This document shows positions 1-8,226 of a stretch of DNA of 64,000 nucleotides, one piece after another; within the stretch, counting starts at the first letter, position 1; each line of letters begins with the position of its first letter. A program made the position numbers and the translations under genes. This stretch comes from Adiantum capillus-veneris (taxonomy: Eukaryota; Streptophyta; Polypodiopsida; Polypodiales; Pteridaceae): assembly GCA_014529385.2 (NCBI GenBank), contig CM043958.1:151120293-151184292 (forward strand), written 5' to 3'. The notes under the pieces are model-generated. The model was not told where the DNA came from, did not search any database, and was given only the letters and a program-made list of their open reading frames with translations.

Positions 1-253
1 CTAATCGATTATTTTCTTCTCATGAGTATGTTTGCAGGTATAAATCAATATTATGGTGCTGATTTTTGATAAAAATCAGCAACTTCGCAGGTGAAACTGT
101 TGAAAATTGGAGGGTTACTCATTGATTTTACTGATTTTCGATGGAAATCAGTATGTTCTTTATTAATTTGTTGATTTTGGATTAAATTCAGCATGTAGTA
201 TGTTCTTTTTAATAAAAAAACCTTCTCTGTAACCTCCTCCTCTCTGTGCGAAG

Positions 254-257
<4 letters not shown>

Positions 258-316
<59 letters not shown>
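258..316. repeat. (GA)n microsatellite in A1 leader
   Basis: About 30 perfect GA dinucleotides in the untranslated leader of A1. A2 has a similar tract at the equivalent place (15429-15497), so the repeat is probably part of the ancestral leader. The rest of 1-903 is leader without a credible gene; short open frames there have no recognisable product. Confidence 0.9.
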
Positions 317-318
<2 letters not shown>

Positions 319-903
319 ACCTCTCTATGGCAGCCTGCAGAGAATTGTTTTGGAGCACTCAGAGGCCAGCGTGGCTTTGTTTGTAGCGCTGGCTCCTAAT
401 TGGAACCTCTTGTGCGTGCTGGACACAAGCCTCCACGAGCCCAGATTTTCTCTCACTTCATGCGCTGCCTGCAGCCTTCTCTCTCCACGCGTCGGAAAAA
501 TCAGCCCTCGCTCAATTTCTTTAATGCTGGCAGTTTTTAAGCCTTGCGTTTTTTTAAAAACCATGCTGCCTTGTTTATTTTACTCTCCTAAGTGGCCTTT
601 TATTGTAAATGGCCTGGACACTTTAACTTTTTTTAACTTAAAGCGTGAACCCTGCAACTTATTACAAAATCACTTATAGAGACTTAAAAAGTCTGCAGAG
701 CCCTCTCTTTTCACTCCTCTGCTCATCACCTGAGCTCTCCCTCTCTCACCCGCTCGCGCTCCCGTGTTCTCGCCATCACCTGCTCACCTTCAAGCGCTCA
801 CACCGACGCGTGGAGCTCTTCGTAACCTCAACTTTTCGCGACCAAAAAGTGCAGAAAAGGCTCAGTTTCGCGTGAATTTTCTAGTTTTTTCACGCACTTC
901 GCC

Positions 904-2540
904 ATGAATTCCTCCAGCTCGGATGTGCAGTGTGATGACGTGCCAGGTAACATTCAAATTCCATTCACGCATGCTCTCTATACATGGATTACAAGGACTT
1001 TCCAGAGCTTCGACCAGCGTGTTACCGCTCTGGAAAACGCGAATGTTGAGACGAACCTTCGCTTGGCCTCTCTCGAAGGGGTTGTACAGGGGCTCAGCTC
1101 CCGATTTTCTACTCTTGAAAATATGGCTCAGTCGACGACTGCGCGTATTTCCGAGGGCGAAAGCCATCTCCAGCATTTGTGGACGCAGATTGCTGCTTTT
1201 GGGTGTTCACAGGGTGGTCCGACTGCCACAATTCCGTATAAAACTACAAATTTCTCAGGTGAAGAGAAGGAGTGTACCAAGGTAGGATCCATACGTACGT
1301 ACCTTACCGTACGGTACGGTACCGTACCGTACGGATCCGTACTGTACAATCATTTTTTTGTTGGGGAAAAAACCACAGCGGGTCTGCAAAATTGAGTTCG
1401 CCCATCAATTTTTTGTGTGCAAATTGGCAAATCATGATCAATGTGAACTTACAAGTTCTCTACAGTAACTAGTTTGTTGTGAAACTGCAAATTTTAGGTT
1501 GTGTATATTTGAGTTGTATCTGTTCTTGTCACTTCAATGTTGATTCATTGAATGTCGAGCAAGGAGTCGCGACTTGCTTCTGGTATTTGTATGAAACCTT
1601 TCCCTTGGTTTGTAGAATAGTGAACTAACATGCTTGAAGTGATACTTGTGAAATTTTTATCAAGTATGGACCGTATTGTAGGTTTTTGGCTTTTAGAAAA
1701 AAAAAACATACAAATTTTACGTACCTAACAACTCTATCCATTCTGTACTACGTACAAGACGTACCGAATACGTACCGTACCTTATGTACCTTACCACCTT
1801 CGAGTGTACGGAATTGGCTGTAAATAACTGGCTGCACCAGTGGACCACATACTTTGATCTCCATGAGGAGCATGATGAACAGAGGATTCAGACGATTCCT
1901 CTTTATCTGCGCAGCAAGGCGCTTACCTGGTGGCGTGATATGATAGAAAAGCCTACGACGTGGGCTGATTTCTGCGTGAAATTCAAGAAGGATTTCGCTA
2001 AAATGGACCCTTTGATAGCTTACGCTAAAGTGCAGAGTCTTTCGATGAAAACTCTTGTCTTTTGATAAATATACGACAGCTTTCAAAGAGGCGCTCACCT
2101 TCTGCAAGGTGGATTCCACACATGTCGTGCACATGTACTTGCTCGGGTTACATGAAGATTATTGGTGGGCCTTAATCAAGGACAAAGCCCCGACTGATGT
2201 CAAGGATGCAGTGGCCAAGGCCAAGACGTTCCATTTGATAAATAGAGCGAATTATGAGAAGAAAAGAACTGCAGACCATCAATCCGGTGAGGGTGCTTTG
2301 AGGAAGTGACCCCGATTCCAGCATAAGTCAAAATCACCGCTGAGATCTTCTTAGGAAAAGAAGAAAGCCAGAAACGCTTCAGTTGCTGATGCAGTGTAGA
2401 AGGGCGCTTGCTTCGGATGTGGCCAGACGGGTCACCAAATCAAGGATTGCCCTAAGAAGAAGACGCAGAAACCGCAAGGCCGTCCTTCGGTTCAGATTCA
2501 CGAGATCTTAGGTAACTCTAATGTTGTTCAAGTTGAAATC
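904..2540 (+). pseudogene. gag: A1 gag, interrupted and frame-broken
   Basis: The capsid precursor starts at the ATG at 904 (MNSSSSDVQCDD); the A2 copy starts the same way (MDFSSSGAQREG at 16115). A coiled-coil-like stretch follows (ALENANVETNLRLASLEG). The reading frame is cut at 1277 by a 524-bp insertion and resumes at 1802 with the capsid core (LAVNNWLHQW, then LTWWRDMIEKP). Stops or frameshifts occur near 2063, 2307 and 2352. A CCHC zinc knuckle lies at 2409-2450 (C-FG-C-GQTG-H-QIKD-C). Against A2, two stops coincide with CGG to TGA and CGA to TAG changes, as expected from decay of methylated cytosines. Not expected to make a working capsid. Confidence 0.85.
1278..1801. mobile_element. 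hAT-like MITE inserted in A1 gag
   Basis: A 524-bp AT-rich non-coding insertion splits gag exactly between two copies of GAGTGTAC (1270-1277 and 1802-1809), an 8-bp target duplication as made by hAT transposases. The A2 gag (16400-16440) is continuous here, which confirms an insertion. The ends are short imperfect inverted repeats: CAAGGTAGG at the left and, on the opposite strand, GAAGGTGGT at the right. Both subterminal regions are packed with GTAC, GGTACC and CGTACC motifs (1298-1350 and 1745-1795), typical of transposase-binding repeats. No transposase is encoded, so it would be mobilised in trans. Confidence 0.8.
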
Positions 2541-2993
2541 CATCATTTAGCGCACAGTTTATGCACAAATTGTACTTTTAGCACCAAAGTGTGTGGTAAG
2601 CACGATCTTCTCCGTTTCCTCGGGAAGATCAATGGTCACGACGTGACTGTACTCCTTGATAATGGAAGCTCACACAATTTTGTGGATGCAAAATTGGTGC
2701 AGAAACTGAACCTGCGGACGCAGAACAGTGACCATGAGTATCGCGTGAAGATGGCTCGTGGCGTGGATACGGATGTATGGAATTGAATGGTTCCAGACTT
2801 GTCGCTCGAGCTGGTTGATTACAAAGAGAACCTGGACTTCCACATCATGCGCCTGGATAGAGCAGATGTTATTTTAGGAATTCCATGGTTTTATGATAAA
2901 CAAGACTCATTGTATATAGACTATGTACATCACTCTCTTGTTTTTGTTAAGCAGAACATGGCACATGCCTCATGTATCTGTGTCGCTTTGTAA
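2541..2993 (+). pseudogene. A1 retropepsin-type protease, broken
   Basis: The aspartic protease region follows the zinc knuckle. The segment VTVLLDNGSSHNFVDAKL (from about 2645) is the active-site loop with D-N-G in place of the usual D-S/T-G, followed by the hydrophobic stretch typical of LTR-element proteases. DVILGIPWFY near 2865 is the conserved protease C-terminal ILG motif. An in-frame TGA at 2785-2787 splits the domain and later stops precede the RT, so the polyprotein cannot be read through. Confidence 0.75.
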
Positions 2994-3182
2994 TCAGAAG
3001 TCTGTAAATAATGGTTTTGCAATACCAGTTGTTATTGCTTTGGAAATGTATAAAGAAATAAAGTCTTCTGATGTTGACTTTTATCAATGTGTACCATCTG
3101 CTTGGTTTGATTCATTAGTGCTTGGTACTTTTATCACTGAATTTCGTAAAAATGTTTCATGTTCTTCTGTTGAACTTGGGAT

Positions 3183-4525
3183 TCCGACGAATCCAACCTT
3201 ATCCGAGAAATCATGACTGATTTCAAGGATGTTTTTCTTGATGATCTACCTCCTGGCTTGCCGCCTTCGAGAGGAGTAGATCATGGCATTGAGTTGGTGG
3301 CTGGTAGTCAGCCCTTCTCAAAGCAACCCTATCGGTTTAGTAAAACTGAGGAGGACGAGATTCAGCGACAGCTGAAGGATTATCTCGACAGGGGTTTTGT
3401 TCGGCCTAGCAAATCCTCGTGGGGAGCGCGAGTGCTACTTTCTCGAAAGAAGGATAACACTATGCACTTCGCGTGGATTACAAGGGGTTAAATAAACTCA
3501 CTGTCAAGAACAAGTATCCGCTCCCGCGCATGGATGATCTGATAGATCGGCTCCATGGAGCGTTGTATTTTACGAAGATAGACCTGCGATCAGGCTATCA
3601 TTAGATACATATCAAATTGGAAGATGTTCCTAAGACAGGCTTCCATACGCGTTATGGTCACTACGAGCTTTTGGTCTTGCCTTTTGGTTTTACCAATGCT
3701 CCAGCTACGTTCCAGCAGATGATGAATGATCTGCTGAGACTATTTTTAGGCAACTTCGTTGTTGTATTTCTCGATGATATCTTGATCTACAACCGAAGTT
3801 TGTCTGAGCACCTAGTGCATATATGCTGTTCTCGAAGTACTGAGAACTGAGAAGCTTTACGCTAAGGCTTCGAAGTGTGAATTCTTTAAAAAAGAGCTTC
3901 TATACTTGGGTCACATCATTACTCGCGATGGAATTCGTGTTGACCCTGAAAAATTGGATAAAGTGCGAAATTGGCCCATTCTGAAGAATGTACGCCAAGT
4001 AAAGTCCTTTTTAGGCTTTACTGGATTCTTTCGCAAGTTTATCAAGGATTACTCTAAAGTTGCTACTCCGCTTACGCAACTTTTAAAAGGAGGGGTGTAA
4101 GGGCCGAAGACTTCGGGTCCTTGTCGTAAAGGTAATCCCCCTGTTGTCTGGAATGAGCGTCTTGACGAGAGCTTTCGGACACTAAAGAACTTGGTGACTA
4201 CTGCGCTAATACTGCACATTGTGGATCCTAGCAAACCGTTTGTGGTTGAAACGGATGCTAGTGATTATGCTATTGGTGCGGCGTTCTATCAGGATGGACT
4301 TCCTCTTGCGTTTGAAAGTAAGAAACTTTTTGACGCTGAGATGCGTTATCCAGCGTATGAGAAGGAGCTTTACGCCGTAGTCCACGCCTTGAGGAAATGG
4401 CGGCACTACTTGTATGGCTCTACGTTTGTTGCATGGACAGATCATCACTCCTTGCGCTATATCTGTGCTCAGGAAGATCTCAGAGGCCGGAAGGCTAGAG
4501 GGGTTGAGCTTATGTAAGAGGAGAT
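3183..4525 (+). pseudogene. A1 reverse transcriptase and RNase H, broken
   Basis: RT begins with the spacer PPGLPPSRGVDHGIELV and continues through LPFGFTNAPATFQQMMNDLL to the catalytic VVFLDDILIYN near 3755-3790. An RT connection region (GHIITRDGIRVDPEKL, 3906 on) and an RNase H domain (VVETDASDYAIGAAF, then YPAYEKELYAVVHALRKWRHYL) follow. Breaks include a stop at 3489, a TAG at 3603-3605 in the conserved SGYHQI motif, a frameshift near 3830 and stops at 4098 and 4515. RNase H residues D, E and D are visible. The parts are colinear with the intact family, so this is decay in place rather than rearrangement. Confidence 0.85.
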
Positions 4526-6124
4526 ATGTATAGAAAAGGATCCAGCAATCGAGTTGCCGATGCGCTCAACAGGATTCCTGAGGTCAATGCCTTGTCTGTG
4601 GCTGAAATCTCGACGGATTTCTATCTCTCTCTCCGAGGGCTATGTCGTTCTGATTGCCATTTTGGCAAGATATGGAACGAGGTCGAAGCGGGGCATGACT
4701 CGCATACAAGCTTGGGTGTTCCGGAGACCCAAGTGAGTTGTATTGGAGAGACGAGACAGCGACAAAATTCCATTAGAGGTGGACTATTGTTCAGAAATGG
4801 TAAAGTCTGCGTGCCGGAAATCGATGAGATCGGACAAAGGATTTTGTGTGAATGCCACGATGTTCCTAGCGCTGGGCACGCAGGCATCCAGAGAACTTTG
4901 GCTTTGGTCAAGCGATATTTCTATTGGCCAAGAATGCGCTCTTACATAGAGAGCTCTGTAAAGAGATGCGCTCAGTGTCAGGTCAATAAGGCAGAGCGCC
5001 TCAGGAAAGCTGGCCTGTTACATCCATTGGAAATCCCAGATGCTAAGTGGCAGAGTATTTCCATGGACTTTATCGTTGGTTTGCCAAATACTAGTCGAGG
5101 CAATGACGCTATTTGGGTTGTGGTCGATAGACTCACAAAAATGGCGAAGTTTATACCAACGAAGTTGACAGTAAAAAGCCATGAGTTGGCGGTTTTATTT
5201 GTCGATCAGCTTTATAAGCTGTATGGTCTCCTAGAAGATATCGTCAGTGATCGAGATACTAAGTTCACTGGCCGATTTTGGCTAGATCTTTTTGCTCACC
5301 TTGAGACGAAGTTGAGTATGTCGTCTTCTGACCATCCTGAGTCCGACGGACAAACTGAGAGGATGAATCAGACGTTAGAGGACATGTTGAGAGCTTATGT
5401 CTCTCACAGGCAATCTGATTGGGAAAGGTATCTCCCACAGTTAGAGTTTGCCTATAATAGTAGCAAGCATTCTGCTACTGGATTTAGCCCGTTCATGCTG
5501 ATGTATGGATTTGAGCCTAAATCCCCGATTGCTATTGGCTTAGAGAGAGTCAAGGAACGCCAAGCTCGTGATTTCCTGTATGACATGCAGGAAATGCTCG
5601 AATTGGCTAAGGATAGTATAAGAACAGCTCGGGACCGAGTCACTACTTATGCTAATCAAAAGAGGTCTTCAAGGACTCTAGATGTGGGACAATGGGTCTA
5701 TCTGAAGATACCCAAGGATTCCAAGACTATGCGAACTGGAAAGCATTATAAGCTTTCAGCTAGATATTGTGGTCCGTTCTTGATCACAAAGAAAATTGGC
5801 CAAGTTGCCTACAAGCTCGCTCTTCCTTCGGATGTTACTGTACATCCAGTGTTTCATGTCAGCCGCCTTAAAGTGAAATTGGGCGAAACTGATGTTGTGG
5901 TGCCTATCGAGGAAAATGTGTGGCAAGATATGCAAACTGAGTATAATCCTCGGGAACCAGAGACAGTTTTGGATCATCGTACCCGTCATTCTCGCCAAAA
6001 GGCTTATGACGAGTACTTAATTAAATGGAAGGGTCAATTTGAAAGGTTTGCTACTTGGGAACCTGTTAGAGCTTTGAAGGCTCAGTATCCCCACTTCATT
6101 GATGAGGACATCAATGGTTCTTAA
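4526..6124 (+). CDS. A1 integrase with C-terminal chromodomain, open frame
   Basis: An open 532-codon stretch of the pol polyprotein. Its first residues (SSNRVADALNR) are really the end of RNase H, so the ATG at 4526 is not a natural start. The integrase has an H2C2 zinc finger (H111, H118, C148, C151), then a D-D-35-E catalytic triad (D181, D242, E278 in frame numbering) with the SDRDTKF and DGQTERMNQ motifs. The GPY/F-like region (YCGPFLITKKIG) follows. A chromodomain occupies about residues 465-525 (YDEYLIKWKG, then ATWEP), placing A1 among the chromoviruses, whose chromodomains bind histone marks and steer insertion. Upstream pol is broken, so the frame is intact but probably unexpressed. 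Confidence 0.92.
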   Translation: MYRKGSSNRVADALNRIPEVNALSVAEISTDFYLSLRGLCRSDCHFGKIWNEVEAGHDSHTSLGVPETQVSCIGETRQRQNSIRGGLLFRNGKVCVPEIDEIGQRILCECHDVPSAGHAGIQRTLALVKRYFYWPRMRSYIESSVKRCAQCQVNKAERLRKAGLLHPLEIPDAKWQSISMDFIVGLPNTSRGNDAIWVVVDRLTKMAKFIPTKLTVKSHELAVLFVDQLYKLYGLLEDIVSDRDTKFTGRFWLDLFAHLETKLSMSSSDHPESDGQTERMNQTLEDMLRAYVSHRQSDWERYLPQLEFAYNSSKHSATGFSPFMLMYGFEPKSPIAIGLERVKERQARDFLYDMQEMLELAKDSIRTARDRVTTYANQKRSSRTLDVGQWVYLKIPKDSKTMRTGKHYKLSARYCGPFLITKKIGQVAYKLALPSDVTVHPVFHVSRLKVKLGETDVVVPIEENVWQDMQTEYNPREPETVLDHRTRHSRQKAYDEYLIKWKGQFERFATWEPVRALKAQYPHFIDEDINGS

Positions 6125-6135
6125 GGGGGGAAGTA
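6123..6135 (+). promoter_or_regulatory. A1 polypurine tract
   Basis: The purine run AAGGGGGGAAG just after the pol stop, two bases before the LTR, is the expected primer for plus-strand DNA synthesis. Confidence 0.75.
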
Positions 6136-6518
6136 TGTTATGTCCCGCTCACAGGAGAGGGGATCTAGCCCAGATGCCGTCGGGATGGGCGTCCAGTGTC
6201 CGGGCGGACGTAGTGTGAACCCGGCCAGTGTGGCCGGCCATTATTATGAAAGGGAGGCCAAGGCCTCATTTGCAGTTATCGACCCCACTGGCAGAGTGCC
6301 AGTGGTTAGCCCGCGAAGCTAGGGGTGCGCGAGGTCACCTCGAGGAGGTGAGGTCGGTGGTATGGGACGCTCGGTCTTACAGGTGCACGCCTACGTCCTG
6401 GGACGTTGACCCCAGCACGGGGGAGCTGCCAGATGGTGGCTATGGTCGGGTGGTTCGTCCGACGAGCATCTGTAGGCGGTCCGTGTGGCCGAGAGATCCT
6501 TCCTCCTCGTTTGTTTCA
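6136..6518 (+). repeat. A1 3' LTR
   Basis: A 383-bp LTR beginning TGTTATGTCCCG after the polypurine tract and ending TTTCA. Its last ~90 bp (from TGGTGGCTATGG, about 6432) match the A2 LTR remnant at 14614-14701, which is followed at once by a tRNA-iMet primer site and so fixes the right boundary. The sequence beyond 6518 is copia integrase in the opposite orientation. Confidence 0.8.
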
Positions 6519-7309
6519 GTAACCAAATCCTGTAACCCATTTCGTCTTCTTCACCATATCCCATGAAGAGGCCTTTACTGGACTTCGCATCTAGTTTACT
6601 CCTCAACTCAGGTCTAACATGCACAAAAGCTTCGCAACCAAAAATGCGTAAGTGATCATATGAAGCAGGCTTGCCAGACCAAACCTCTTCAGGGATGTCA
6701 CCTTTCAAAGACATGTGAGGGGATTGATTGCATATATGCACTACAGTTTTCAAAGCTTCTCCCCAAAATCCATGAGAGAGATTAGTTGTGGACAGCATGC
6801 ATCTCACCTCTCACAAAGTGTCCTATTGAATCTTTCAGCCACACCATTAGAAGAGGGGCTGTATGGCACAGTAAGCTCCCTCTTAATGCCCAAATTTTCA
6901 CAAAACTTGTTAAATTCAGCACTTGTGTACTCCCCCCCCATTGTGTGTACGCAAGCATTTTAGCTTTCTACTTGTTTGGGTGATCACAAATGCATGAAAT
7001 CTCTTAAACGCAGCAAAGGCTTCATCCTTAGACTTAAGCAAATAAACCCAAATTTTCCTAGAATGATCATCAACAAAGGAGACAAAATAACATGCACCAC
7101 CCATAGACTTAGTAGGCATGCTACATACATCAAAATGTACAAGATCAAGCACACAAGATTTACGAGAGACACCCGAGTAATAAGAATGCTTTACTTGCTT
7201 GCCATATTGACATTCATTACAAAAGTCAAGCTTTGTGCCTTTAGCATCAAGCTTGTTCAAAGTACAAAGCTTAGAAAGGCCCTTTTGGCTCATATGGCCA
7301 AGCCTCTTG
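6519..7309 (-). pseudogene. Ty1/copia (C1) integrase fragment
   Basis: Copia-type integrase on the minus strand. It starts with the GAG-pre-integrase and zinc-finger region (KRLGHMSQKGLSKL, then FCNECQYGKQ) and continues through the catalytic core (LVHFDVCSMP, VSFVDDHSRKIWVYLL) and the downstream motifs WGEALKTVVH and LRIFGCEAFVHV (6519-6807). The frame is lost around 6933-6940, where a run of eight G's (C's on the plus strand) replaces a shorter tract within the conserved D-N-G-G motif. The gene is cut at 6518 by insertion of A1; its RT and 3' LTR should lie left of A1. At 7309 it is joined in frame to Ty3/gypsy RNase H. Confidence 0.88.
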
Positions 7310-8226
7310 TGCTCGTGATGTTGCCCCTCTTGTAACTGTTCAAAGATCCTTGCAAAATCTTCATCAGCAGTATACTGTTCCTTCATGTCATCTAACTCAT
7401 GATGATAAGGAATTGACACAGCTGAAATTTGTGGCTTTCTTGATAACGCATCAGCCACAACATTCTTCTTGCCTTCCACATGCATAATCTGGAAGTGGAA
7501 CATGGAAAGAATGTTTGCCCATCGCATATGCTTTTCGGATAACTTTGACTGTGTCAAGAAGTATCGCAAGGTCTGATGATCTGTTTGGACAACAAAATCA
7601 GCACCTAAGAGGTAGTGCTTCCAGCTAGAAAGCGCATGAATCACGGCCAAGAGCTCTTTCTCATAGACTTGCATAGTCCTCTCTGGCCCTTGCAAAATTC
7701 GGCTTTCATAGGCTACTACCCGTCCATCTTGCATTAGCACTGCTCCGATGCTACTGCCACACGCGTCACACTGGACCACAAATGACTTCCTGAGATCTGG
7801 CAAAACAATAACTGGATCTGAAGTCAACTTTTCCTTTAAGAGATTAAAAGCTGAAATCTCTTTTTGGGTCCATCTGAAAGTGACCTCTTTCTTTTGCAAT
7901 GCGTGAAGAGGCGATGCTATCTCTGCAAAATTTCTGATAAACCTTCTATAGTAGGAACACAATCCCAAGAAGCTTCTAACATCGTGCACAGTCTTCAAGT
8001 CTGGCCATGTCTTGATAGCTTCGACCTTTGCGGGATCCATTCTAACACCATCCTTTGAGACTATGTGGCCCAGAAAGTGTATCTCTTCGAGGAAGAATTC
8101 ACTTTTCTTAGGATTGACAAGTAACCTGTGACTGCGCAGCTCTTCGAACACAATGGTCAAGTGACGCCTATGCTCCTCTTCATTCTTCGAATACACAATC
8201 ATGTCATCGAAGAATGTTCCAACAAA
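6916..8226 (-). pseudogene. B1 RT/RNase H fused in frame to copia integrase
   Basis: One open frame spans two retrotransposon superfamilies. The N-terminal ~300 codons are Ty3/gypsy RT from the catalytic FFDD (at 8205-8216) through the connection domain (FLGHIVSKDGVRMDP) and RNase H (VVQCDACGSSIGAVL, VVQTDHQTLRYF, VVADALSRK). At plus-strand 7309-7320 it switches without a stop to the copia GAG-pre-integrase motif (GQHHEH then KRLGHMSQKG). The codon before this frame is TAG at 8227-8229 where B3 has CAG, so a single nonsense change separates it from the upstream gag-PR-RT frame. The fusion probably arose by deletion between B1 and the copia element that hosts it. Confidence 0.88.

Larger units (their letters stand above)
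1..6518 (+). mobile_element. Ty3/gypsy chromovirus A1, 5' LTR off the left edge
   Basis: Internal region and 3' LTR of a plus-strand chromovirus. The order is leader with GA repeat, gag, protease, reverse transcriptase, RNase H, integrase, chromodomain, polypurine tract, LTR. The leader resembles that of A2 (a shared 'cttctcatgag' stretch near 20 and near 14820), so the 5' LTR should lie just left of base 1. Gag, protease and RT carry many stops and frameshifts, while the integrase frame is open. The 3' LTR ends at 6518 inside a minus-strand copia integrase gene. The next five bases (GTAAC, 6519-6523) are the predicted target duplication, whose partner lies outside the window. Confidence 0.9.

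Noticed and set aside
258-316. CRISPR-like or other spaced repeat array
   Set aside because: All dense repeats here are plain microsatellites or minisatellites without unique spacers, and the genome is eukaryotic.
6916-8226. A new retrotransposon lineage combining gypsy and copia enzymes
   Set aside because: The flanks show a simpler route: insertion of B1 into copia followed by deletion. It is kept as a finding because other copies have not been searched.
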